From Clostridium sp. UBA4548 (GTDB lineage: Bacteria > Bacillota > Clostridia > Clostridiales > Clostridiaceae): a stretch of DNA of 64,000 nucleotides. Positions 1 through 7,069 of this stretch are shown piece after piece. How positions within the stretch are numbered: the first letter of the stretch is position 1; each line of letters begins with the position of its first letter. The notes below the pieces were generated by a model that was not told the DNA's origin, searched no databases, and worked only from the letters and a program-made list of their open reading frames with translations. Where the stretch lies: assembly GCF_002387895.1 (NCBI RefSeq), contig NZ_DGLI01000044.1, forward strand, positions 119,938-183,937, given 5' to 3'. The position numbers and the translations under genes are program-made.

Positions 1-599
1 CACTAATGATTTCTGAATTAGCAACCCTCCCTATGGAAGACAATAGAATTCCTTTAATTTATGCAATTGTTCCTATAACCACCTTAGTAGTTCTGCAAAT
101 TACAACCTCAGTAATCGAGCTTAAAAGTGAAACTTTAAGAACTTTATTAAATGGTGAACCAAGCATACTAGTTAAAGACGGTATAGTAGATATGAAAGAG
201 TTAAAACATCTTCGCTATAATTTAGATGATTTACTAGAAGAACTTAGATTAAAAGGATATTTTAATTTGAAAGATATCCATTATGCGATGATGGAGACTA
301 ATGGTGATATATCCATAATACCCAAAAATTCTGCGTCACCACCAAACAGAGAGGATATAAGTCTGGAAATTCAGGATGAACCACTTCCAATTCCTGTAAT
401 ATTAGATGGAAATATAAATTCTAGAAACCTACAGTTAATGAACAAGGATATAAATTGGTTAAATAAGAAATTAAAAGAAAATAATATTAAGGATCCACAG
501 GATATTTTTATAGCAATTCTATACTCCAATTCAGAAAAATTATATTTTCAGCATAAAGATAATTCTTCCGAGGAATATAAAAAAGGGAACACTAAATAA
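1..599 (+). CDS. DUF421 (YetF-like) membrane protein, C-terminal part
   Basis: This is the 3' part of a gene that enters from the left edge; the reading frame is open back to base 3, so the ATG at 6 is probably internal. The visible part begins at the end of a membrane region (a hydrophobic stretch around residues 17-33 from that ATG). It continues into the soluble domain typical of DUF421 proteins, with the GEPSILVKDG and RLKGYFNLKDIHYAMMET-type segments. The family is membrane anchored and of unknown biochemical role, often spore- or envelope-associated in Firmicutes. The next gene, a DUF4363 protein, starts 24 bases downstream on the same strand, an arrangement common in clostridia. Confidence 0.85.
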   Translation, partial: LMISELATLPMEDNRIPLIYAIVPITTLVVLQITTSVIELKSETLRTLLNGEPSILVKDGIVDMKELKHLRYNLDDLLEELRLKGYFNLKDIHYAMMETNGDISIIPKNSASPPNREDISLEIQDEPLPIPVILDGNINSRNLQLMNKDINWLNKKLKENNIKDPQDIFIAILYSNSEKLYFQHKDNSSEEYKKGNTK

Positions 600-623
600 A
601 GCTACCCAAAGGAGATATTTGAC

Positions 624-1022
624 ATGAGAAATATAGTTGTAACTGTGGTTGTTTTCTTAATTATGTGCTTTTGTCTTTTTTTCGCTAGTCAATATATAAT
701 CTTAACAAGCGATAAATTATTAGACGTAGCAAACAAAATGGAAAACAACATCGTAGATGAAAAATGGGATGATGCTTACATTCACTCCTTTGAACTATTA
801 GATATTTATGAAGGCCACGTTAGACATATGACAGTATTTGTAAACCACGCAAATGTAGATGTTATTTACAGTGAAGTAATTAAGCTTACCCAGTATTGCA
901 AAGAAGAGGATAAGGCTGAAGCTCTTGCTACTCTTCATTTAATAAAAACACTACTTCAAGAAGTAAGACAAATGGAGAAGGTAACCATTAACAATATTTT
1001 CTTTATTAAATGCATTCCGTAA
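624..1022 (+). CDS. DUF4363 family protein
   Basis: The product has 132 residues. Residues 4-28 are a hydrophobic signal-anchor, and the rest is a helical, acidic extracytoplasmic domain. The WDDAY segment, the spaced helices and the total length fit DUF4363, a family of unknown function usually encoded next to DUF421 genes. AAAGGAGA lies at a normal distance before the ATG at 624. It probably shares a transcript with the DUF421 gene 24 bases upstream. The family call is from pattern recognition; nothing in the sequence tells its activity. Confidence 0.75.
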   Translation: MRNIVVTVVVFLIMCFCLFFASQYIILTSDKLLDVANKMENNIVDEKWDDAYIHSFELLDIYEGHVRHMTVFVNHANVDVIYSEVIKLTQYCKEEDKAEALATLHLIKTLLQEVRQMEKVTINNIFFIKCIP

Positions 1023-1126
1023 AATTATATAGTAATGCAATATATTTAACAGTGTTTTATTAATAAAATAACTTTAAACTTTTATAAATTATATCCATAT
1101 TAGTAGAAATTGTAATAAACATGATT

Positions 1127-1132
1127 TATAAT
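1127..1132 (+). promoter_or_regulatory. Candidate -10 box for the aldolase gene
   Basis: A TATAAT hexamer sits about 50 bases before the fba start codon, in the only sizeable gap on that side. A TAGAAA 17 bases upstream could serve as a weak -35. The position is plausible but the -35 is poor. Confidence 0.35.
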
Positions 1133-1184
1133 AAGGATATAGTAGTGGTAAACATTACATAAATAAATGAAGGGTGGAGTAATT

Positions 1185-2132
1185 ATGGCATTAGTAACTA
1201 CTAAAGAAATGTTCCAAAAGGCCTTTGAAGGTAAATATGCTATTGGAGCTTTTAACATCAACAACATGGAGATAATTCAAGGAATTATTGATGGCGCAAA
1301 AGCTCAAAATTCTGCAGTAATTCTTCAGTGTTCTTCAGGAGCTATTAAATATATGAGACCAGAATATTTAAGACATATGGTACTTGCTGCTGTAGAAGAA
1401 AGTGGTGTAGATGTAGCATTACATTTAGACCATGGTGATTCCTTTGAACTTTGCAAGAAATGCATAGATATTGGTTTTACTTCCGTAATGTTCGATGGTT
1501 CTCATTATGATTACGAGGAAAATGTAAGATTAACAAAGGAAGTTGTTGATTATGCTCATTCAAGAGGAGTAGTAGTTGAAGCTGAGCTTGGAAAACTTGC
1601 TGGAGTAGAGGATGAGGTTAAGGTTGCAGCTCACGAAGCTACTTATACTGATCCAGACCAAGCTGTAGATTTTGTAAAAAGAACTGGAGTAGACTCTTTA
1701 GCTATAGCTATAGGTACTAGTCATGGTGCATACAAATTTAAAGGTGAAGCAAAGCTTGACTTTGATAGATTAGAAACTATAACTAGAAAACTAGAAGAAG
1801 CTGGTATTTATAACTATCCAATCGTTCTACATGGAGCATCTGCTGTAGACCCAGTTTATGTTGAAATGTGTAATAATAACGGTGGAGAAATAAAAGGTGC
1901 AAAAGGTGTACCTACTGAAATGTTAAGAAAAGCAGCTTCAATGTCAGTTTGTAAAATAAATATGGATACTGACTTAAGACTTGCTGTTACTGGTACTGTA
2001 AGAAAAGTTTTTTCTGAAAAGCCATCTGAGTTTGATCCAAGAAAGTATCTTGGTGAAGCAAGAAAAAATCTTCAATCATTAGTTGAAGATAAAATTAAAA
2101 ATGTTTTAGGTTCTGTTGATTCAATGAAATAA
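1185..2132 (+). CDS. fba: Class II fructose-bisphosphate aldolase
   Basis: This zinc-dependent aldolase interconverts fructose 1,6-bisphosphate with glyceraldehyde 3-phosphate and dihydroxyacetone phosphate in glycolysis and gluconeogenesis. The 315-residue protein starts MALVTTKEMFQKA. It carries the zinc-site segment HLDHGDS near residue 80, the glutamate-rich VEAELGKLAG segment, GTSHGAYKF, and VLHGASAVD with a second metal-binding histidine. The ATG at 1185 is preferred over one at 1167 because the GGGTGGAG ribosome site lies between them. The gene stands alone, with a gap of about 160 bases before it and a strong hairpin after it. Confidence 0.96.
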   Translation: MALVTTKEMFQKAFEGKYAIGAFNINNMEIIQGIIDGAKAQNSAVILQCSSGAIKYMRPEYLRHMVLAAVEESGVDVALHLDHGDSFELCKKCIDIGFTSVMFDGSHYDYEENVRLTKEVVDYAHSRGVVVEAELGKLAGVEDEVKVAAHEATYTDPDQAVDFVKRTGVDSLAIAIGTSHGAYKFKGEAKLDFDRLETITRKLEEAGIYNYPIVLHGASAVDPVYVEMCNNNGGEIKGAKGVPTEMLRKAASMSVCKINMDTDLRLAVTGTVRKVFSEKPSEFDPRKYLGEARKNLQSLVEDKIKNVLGSVDSMK

Positions 2133-2136
2133 TTAA

Positions 2137-2170
2137 AGAAACCTTAGTAAGTGTTCTTACTAAGGTTTCT
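2137..2170 (+). terminator. Terminator hairpin after fba
   Basis: A perfect 15-bp stem (AGAAACCTTAGTAAG and its complement) with a TGTT loop starts 4 bases after the fba stop codon. The T-run after it is short, so termination may be imperfect or the hairpin may protect the 3' end. Confidence 0.75.
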
Positions 2171-2307
2171 TACTATGACCTAAAGCTATATATCAACTTA
2201 TACATACCCCTAAAATTAATGCTTTGAAATTTTTGCAGATGATTAAAACAAACTACTTTGGAAACCTCTACATTTTTAATGATTTTTATAATTTCAACCT
2301 ATTATCA

Positions 2308-2622
2308 TTAAGATTTAAGAGATATTTTAAAATTGTAAATGCTACCCTCCATTATTCCTTCTTTAATCCCTGGATCGTTATTCATTAGATTTTTGGCCTC
2401 TTCTTCTGTATATGCCTTAATAATTACTAATTCAACATCACCTTTTTCAGTTACAGAGGTATCTCCAGCCATAATAAGCTTGCCCTCACTTAATAGGTTT
2501 TTAAGATACTTAAAATGATTTTCTAGAATTTTCCTATGATTCTCTCTCCAATTATCTTCTTCTCTTAACCTTGCAGTAACCTTAAGTACATAAACAAACT
2601 CTTTTTTACTATTTCTTAGCAT
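2308..2622 (-). CDS. YciI-like family protein
   Basis: The product has 104 residues. It has the ferredoxin-like YciI layout: strand (FVYVLKVTARL), a histidine-containing helix (ENHFKYLKNLLSEGKL), MAGDT, a strand (VELVIIKAYTEEEA) and a terminal NDPGIKEGIMEG segment with the conserved Asp-Pro. YciI proteins are small, presumed enzymes or chaperone-like proteins, mostly of unknown role. The gene starts 8 bases after the stop of the upstream nucleoid-associated-protein gene and has an AGGTGAGA ribosome site, so the two are probably co-transcribed. Confidence 0.75.
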   Translation of the reverse strand: MLRNSKKEFVYVLKVTARLREEDNWRENHRKILENHFKYLKNLLSEGKLIMAGDTSVTEKGDVELVIIKAYTEEEAKNLMNNDPGIKEGIMEGSIYNFKISLKS

Positions 2623-2630
2623 TATCTCAC

Positions 2631-3665
2631 CTACTTCTCAACATAATTAGAAATATGTTTTAATATCATATTAATGCTACCATCACCATTTCTTTGAATT
2701 TCAAATCTGTGAATATCGTGATATGCCTCTTCTGATATGTATATATCAATATCTTTATCTATTTTGAGTCTTATTCTCTTCAACTTTTTATCTACCCATT
2801 CTTTGTCTACAGGTATACTATCCCCTAGGCCTGCCTCTGTTGCAAAGTTAATAAAACTTTCCTTTATTTCCGGCTCTTTAAAAACCTCTTCTGAGAACTT
2901 TTGCACATCTATAATATCTTCTTCTTTTAGTTTTTTCTTTATCTCTCTTCTAACCGTCTCCTGTTTATCTGCATTTTCGTTTAAGGCACTTTGAGTCCAT
3001 TTTTCTGCTACTTTTACAAAGTTTTTAGTTTGATCTCTTTCATTATCGATAACTGTGCAACCTAAATAACTATCTATAAAATAGTTTGAACCATAATCTT
3101 CATTGTTTTTACTTTTTTTCTGCTTATCAATTACCATTAAATCATACTCATTATCTTGGTTCATAGCTTTTATAAAAGCACATTTTTGGATTCTTGAACT
3201 ACTTGCTGGTAACCCTGTAAACTGAGGAATAATATTAATTCCTATTCTATCATCTACATATTCTATATTGTGCAAATAATTCTTAATATAATCCATTTTA
3301 AAGATACCTAAAAACATTCCATACTCTGTTGAAAAAGATACAGTTACAAGATCACAAGAAGGGATGTTACCCTTTGACCTCATTAAAATAAACATCTGTC
3401 GCGCAAGTTCCTTTGAAACATCTAAAATATTGTTTTCTCCATTTAAATATTCTTGTGATAAATCCTTTACTATATTTCTTTCTTTATTAAAAAATGCATA
3501 TTTCAACTCTTCATCCTTTAAACATCTTTGAATATGCTTTAATAAAAAATCATAGGTTTCTTCATTTAAATCTAATGCAAATTCATTTAAAATTGGTTCA
3601 TCAGCATTATTATCCAAGATATGAATAACTGCTTCTCTAAGATTAACCTCTTTAATGTACTCCAA
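2631..3665 (-). CDS. Nucleoid-associated protein, NA37/NdpA family
   Basis: The 344-residue cytoplasmic protein matches the 37-kDa nucleoid-associated family. Features include a helical N-terminal part, the segment LVTVSFSTEYGMFLGIFKMDY, then NIIPQFTGLPASSSRIQKCAF and a YDLMVIDKQ strand. The C-terminal half is lysine/glutamate rich and helical. Family members bind double-stranded DNA. The start is TTG at 3665, about 8 bases after AAGGAGGGG; no better ATG exists. It leads a two-gene unit with the YciI-like gene. Confidence 0.8.
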   Translation of the reverse strand: MEYIKEVNLREAVIHILDNNADEPILNEFALDLNEETYDFLLKHIQRCLKDEELKYAFFNKERNIVKDLSQEYLNGENNILDVSKELARQMFILMRSKGNIPSCDLVTVSFSTEYGMFLGIFKMDYIKNYLHNIEYVDDRIGINIIPQFTGLPASSSRIQKCAFIKAMNQDNEYDLMVIDKQKKSKNNEDYGSNYFIDSYLGCTVIDNERDQTKNFVKVAEKWTQSALNENADKQETVRREIKKKLKEEDIIDVQKFSEEVFKEPEIKESFINFATEAGLGDSIPVDKEWVDKKLKRIRLKIDKDIDIYISEEAYHDIHRFEIQRNGDGSINMILKHISNYVEK

Positions 3666-3698
3666 AAGTACCCCTCCTTAGTAATTATAGGGAACTAG

Positions 3699-3724
3699 AG
3701 TATCTTTATAATGTCAAAGATACT
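3699..3724. promoter_or_regulatory. Inverted repeat upstream of the NA37 gene
   Basis: AGTATCTTT and its exact complement AAAGATACT are separated by 8 bases, about 35 bases upstream of the NA37 start. It could be an operator or a leader hairpin. The rest of the 3666-4032 gap is AT-rich; a TATAAT near 3852 may serve the rightward operon. Confidence 0.4.
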
Positions 3725-4032
3725 TTGATTCCTTTAAGGCTTTCAAACTAACCAATATTATAGTGTAGCCTTCTAACCAATACCAAACTTAATTATACAT
3801 TTTTTTGTACTGATATTCTATAGTATTATAGCTATGTTTAAATTATATATGGTATAATGTGACTAATTTAAAATTTTTATTGGGCTATCCTTGGATTATT
3901 ATAAAACACTAAAACAATACTTATACACCTTATGAATCCTTATATACTGATACAATTAATTATAAATCTAAGGTAGTGTTTGGTTCATATTTTAAACATT
4001 GAATATATAATAAAATTAAAGGAGTGTTTTCC

Positions 4033-4581
4033 TTGAAAGAAATGGAATTAAGAATAATCAAAATTGATGTAGATGGCATTAGAAAAAAACTTAATGAAAT
4101 TAATGCAGTTAAAGTAAAGGAAGAAAATCAAATAAATAATATTTATGATTTTCCAGATAGAAGGCTTTTAAATAATAAAGGCTATGCACGAATTAGAGTT
4201 GTTGAAGATATGTTAAGCAATGACAACATCAACTATATGACAACTAAAAAGCTTTTGAGCCAAGAAAAATATAAGGTAATGGAAGAAAGAGAAAGTAAAA
4301 TTGAAAGTGCTGAAGAAGGCGCTTTAATCTTTCAGGCTTTAGGATTAGAGCTGGTTCAATCTATAAAAAAGTATAGGGAAAGTTATAGATATAAAGATTC
4401 TTTAATTGAAATTGATATCAACGATAAAAGTTTTTGTCCTTTTCCTTACATTGAAATTGAATCTTCCTCTGAAGCTGAAATTGAAGAAATAGTGAATCTT
4501 CTTGGCTATACTATGAATGATACTACTTCAAAAACTATTTTTGAAATTTTAAATATGGAAGGAACAATAAAGGGACTATAA
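4033..4581 (+). CDS. CYTH-domain protein
   Basis: The 182-residue protein has the CYTH layout (triphosphate tunnel metalloenzymes such as thiamine-triphosphatase, and class IV adenylyl cyclases). It shows an N-terminal MELRIIKID strand, basic ARIRVVED, TTKKLL, EERESKIE, the KKYRESYRYKD segment and acidic LIEIDI and YIEIES strands. These would line the tunnel with alternating Arg/Lys and Glu. The N-terminal ExExK signature is degenerate (ELRIIK), so the substrate is uncertain. A TTG at 4033 gives correct spacing from AAAGGAG; the GTG at 4024 is too close. It is the first gene of a three-gene operon, overlapping the next by one base. Confidence 0.75.
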   Translation: MKEMELRIIKIDVDGIRKKLNEINAVKVKEENQINNIYDFPDRRLLNNKGYARIRVVEDMLSNDNINYMTTKKLLSQEKYKVMEERESKIESAEEGALIFQALGLELVQSIKKYRESYRYKDSLIEIDINDKSFCPFPYIEIESSSEAEIEEIVNLLGYTMNDTTSKTIFEILNMEGTIKGL

Positions 4582-5462
4582 TGTTTGGATATGTAATGCC
4601 ATGTAAAATGGAGTTGAAAATAAAAGATTATGAAAAATTTAAGGCTTATTATTGTGGTTTGTGCCTTTCCCTAAAAAATAATTTTGGTAACATCTCTAGA
4701 TTTGCTCTTAATTATGATATGACCTTTTTAGGAATTTTACTTGATTCTTTAGATAAAAGCAAAAATTCTTATATAAATAATGGTTGTATTGCTCATCCTA
4801 TAGGTAAGAGACTGAAAGTTATTAATAACCATGCATTAAATTACGCTGCTTTTTGCAATACTTCTTTAATGTATTTTAAACTTCTTGATGACTATGAAGA
4901 TAATAACTCTCTTCATAGTAAAATGTTATCTCTGCTAATTAAAAAATATGTTAATACTAGTGATAATGCGTTAAATCCACTAATAAAGTATATGGAAAGT
5001 AAGTTAAATGAACTTTATTCTTTAGAAAAATCTGCGGAAATCTTTAGTATAGACGAAATTAGCGACAAATTTGCTGATTTAACTGGTTTTTTAATTTCTT
5101 ACTACTATAAAGATGAGGAGTTTAAAGATGCTCTATATAATTTAGGTTATAATTTAGGTCGTTGGATTTATATAATAGATGCTTATGATGATTTAGAAGA
5201 GGACATGAAAAAAGGTAAGTTCAATGCTATACATAAAGTTTTTAATACAGAAAACAAAGGTTATGAGGAATTTATTAGTTGCATCAGTGAAAGAGTTGAA
5301 TTCAATTTAATTCTCAGTGCAGATAGTTGTTTTCGATGTCTAGAAAAATTACCATTGGAAAAAAACAAAGAATTATTATATAATATTTTACAATTAGGTT
5401 TAATGGAAAAAATGGAAAGAATTAAGATGAGGAGTGAAGTAAAAAATGAGAAATCCCTATGA
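4581..5462 (+). CDS. DUF5685 family protein
   Basis: The 293-residue, mostly helical protein has no signal peptide. It begins MFGYVMPCKMELKIKDYEKF and carries a YYCGLCLSL motif (CxxC), a GCIAHP cysteine/histidine segment and an FLISYYYKDEE/LGRWIYIIDAYDDLEEDMK stretch with clustered aspartates. This fits DUF5685, which has no assigned function. The asparate-rich YIIDAYDDLEED helix resembles metal-binding helices of isoprenoid-synthase-fold proteins, but that is only an impression. The start overlaps the CYTH stop (TAATG) and the end overlaps the DnaJ gene by 17 bases, so the three are translationally coupled. Confidence 0.75.
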   Translation: MFGYVMPCKMELKIKDYEKFKAYYCGLCLSLKNNFGNISRFALNYDMTFLGILLDSLDKSKNSYINNGCIAHPIGKRLKVINNHALNYAAFCNTSLMYFKLLDDYEDNNSLHSKMLSLLIKKYVNTSDNALNPLIKYMESKLNELYSLEKSAEIFSIDEISDKFADLTGFLISYYYKDEEFKDALYNLGYNLGRWIYIIDAYDDLEEDMKKGKFNAIHKVFNTENKGYEEFISCISERVEFNLILSADSCFRCLEKLPLEKNKELLYNILQLGLMEKMERIKMRSEVKNEKSL

Positions 5463-6024
5463 AGTATTGGGTGTAACACAAGGTGCCTCTGAGGAAGAAA
5501 TAAAAAGAGCTTATAGAGAGTTAGTGAAAAAGTATCATCCTGATAAATTTTCTGATAATCCACTTCAAGACCTTGCAGAAGAGAAGCTTAGAGAAATTAA
5601 TGAAGCTTATGATGCATTAATGAAGAATTTTCAAGGTTCAAATTCAGGCTATGGCGGAAATTATGGTGGAGATAGTTCCTTCCAAGAAATTAGAATGGAA
5701 ATTAACAGAGGAAATTTAAATGGAGCTGAAGCAAAATTAAATGCTATTTCAAACCGTACTGGAGAATGGCATTTCTTAATGGGCATGATCCACTTTAGAA
5801 AAGGCTGGTTTGATAGTGCCCATAGATTTTTTAATACTGCTTGTAGTATGGATCCAAACAACTTTGAATATAGACAAATGTTAAATGAGCTTAGTCAAAG
5901 ACAAACTTCCTACAGACAGAATTACTATGGCAGAAAAGGTGGAAATGATGACATGTGTAATATGTGCTTTAAAATTTGGATGTTGGACACCTGTTGTGAA
6001 TGTATGGGTGGAGACTGTATATAG
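5446..6024 (+). CDS. J-domain protein with TPR-like region and cysteine-rich tail
   Basis: The 192-residue protein has an N-terminal J domain (residues 1-63) with the HPD triplet at 31-33, needed to stimulate Hsp70 ATPase. A Gly/Tyr/Ser linker follows, then a TPR-like helical pair region (about 80-145: WHFLMGMIHFRKGWFDSA). The C-terminus is cysteine rich (CNMCFKIWMLDTCCECMGGDC). It lacks the DnaJ zinc-finger and substrate domains, so it is a specialised co-chaperone rather than DnaJ itself. It is coupled to the DUF5685 gene by a 17-base overlap. The terminal cysteines may bind metal or tether to a membrane (inference). Confidence 0.9.
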   Translation: MRNPYEVLGVTQGASEEEIKRAYRELVKKYHPDKFSDNPLQDLAEEKLREINEAYDALMKNFQGSNSGYGGNYGGDSSFQEIRMEINRGNLNGAEAKLNAISNRTGEWHFLMGMIHFRKGWFDSAHRFFNTACSMDPNNFEYRQMLNELSQRQTSYRQNYYGRKGGNDDMCNMCFKIWMLDTCCECMGGDCI

Positions 6025-6096
6025 GATTTTCAACCTTGTTAAATTAATGAATATATAACTTAAATTATTAGGTATTTAAGCTTTGGCATCTGAAGT

Positions 6097-6165
6097 AAGC
6101 TAGCACACTTAGAATAGCTAAGAACCTTTTACGAACTTTAAGGTTTTTTATCTCTCTGCTAGCTT
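6097..6165 (+). repeat. Nested inverted repeats, terminator-like
   Basis: An outer 9-bp pair (AAGCTAGCA at 6097-6105, TGCTAGCTT at 6157-6165) encloses an inner stem AACCTT/AAGGTT followed by TTTTTTAT. The inner part looks like the terminator of the CYTH-DUF5685-DnaJ operon. The outer stem is unusual. Confidence 0.6.
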
Positions 6166-6183
6166 TCCATTAAATTTAGTTAG

Positions 6184-6222
6184 CTTTAGGCTATACTAAT
6201 TTCACGATGCCTAAGTTTTTTA
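6184..6222 (+). terminator. Terminator-like hairpin just upstream of the membrane-protein gene
   Basis: CTTTAGGC and GCCTAAG form a stem around a 17-base loop, directly followed by TTTTTTATTTT. It ends about 20 bases before the ribosome site of the 6245 gene. It may be a second terminator for the upstream operon or an attenuator in the leader of the next gene. Confidence 0.55.
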
Positions 6223-6244
6223 TTTTGGAAGGGATGGTAATACA

Positions 6245-6742
6245 TTGAATAATAAGTCATCTTATATTGCCAAAGGTGGTCTTTTCGTTACCTTGACTCT
6301 AATAGTACTTTATTTAACCACCATCTTAAAATTTAACACCTTATTCATGTTAGGGGTAGCCTCTGCTATTATACCTCTAGCCCTAATAACTACTAGTTTA
6401 AATAATTCTATCTTAGTATTCATTGCATCCTCTATATTGTGTTACTTTTTAGTTCCTGTAAAGTCTGTATGGATGCTATATACTCTTCTCTTTGGTCCTT
6501 ACGGAATAGTTAAGTTTCTTTTGGAAAGACTAAGAAATACAACCTTAGAAATTCTTTTAAAACTGCTTTATTTTAACTTATTAACCTTTTTAAATTTTTA
6601 TCTTTACAAAAGATTATTTGTACCAAATTTCACTTTAAATTATAATATAGTATTAATACTAATTGGTGTTCAATTTGTCTTTTACTTATTTGATTATGCC
6701 CTTACAGTTTTTATTAATGCAATGAGAAAATACAAACTGTAA
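6245..6742 (+). CDS. Predicted multi-pass membrane protein
   Basis: The 165-residue, very hydrophobic protein has about five or six predicted membrane segments and a positively charged C-terminus (MRKYKL). I do not recognise the family with certainty; size and layout resemble small membrane proteins such as ECF transporter S components. The start is TTG at 6245, about 9 bases after GGAAGGGA. It lies alone between a hairpin-rich leader and the leuS promoter. Substrate or function cannot be read from the sequence. Confidence 0.7.
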   Translation: MNNKSSYIAKGGLFVTLTLIVLYLTTILKFNTLFMLGVASAIIPLALITTSLNNSILVFIASSILCYFLVPVKSVWMLYTLLFGPYGIVKFLLERLRNTTLEILLKLLYFNLLTFLNFYLYKRLFVPNFTLNYNIVLILIGVQFVFYLFDYALTVFINAMRKYKL

Positions 6743-6776
6743 AGTCTATTCACCAATAAATAACCTTTAGATACCA

Positions 6777-6805
6777 TTGACAATGTATAAGTTTTAATCT
6801 ATAAT
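6777..6805 (+). promoter_or_regulatory. Sigma-A-type promoter of leuS
   Basis: A consensus TTGACA (6777-6782) and TATAAT (6800-6805) are separated by 17 bases, with transcription expected near 6812, upstream of the T-box leader. Confidence 0.85.
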
Positions 6806-6865
6806 TTTAATAACAATTTAACAAATTATTGCATTGATTAGAAGTAGTAATATCTTATTTATTTT

Positions 6866-7050
6866 CAGAGAGCTGCAGTTTGGTGTGATGTAGTAGTAGA
6901 GGGATATGAACTTGTCTATGAGCTTACTTGTGAAAAGCAGGTACGGTTTAAACCGTTATATTTTTAAGAGAGATTCTATGAATCTAATTAGAGTGGTACC
7001 GCGGAACTATGGCTTTCGTCTCTTCATTGAGACGAAAGCCTTTATTTTTT
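6866..7050 (+). ncRNA. T-box leader (tRNA-Leu sensing) of leuS
   Basis: The leader has the AGAGAGCTG start of stem I, a candidate leucine specifier CTT at 6911-6913 (context TGAA-CTT-G), and the T-box core GAGTGGTACCGCGG at 6991-7004. A 12-bp terminator stem follows (7011-7022 with 7029-7040), then a T-run. Uncharged tRNA-Leu is expected to favour the antiterminator and allow leuS transcription. The leuS ribosome site follows at once. Confidence 0.93.
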
Positions 7051-7069
7051 TATATAGGAGGAAAAGATT

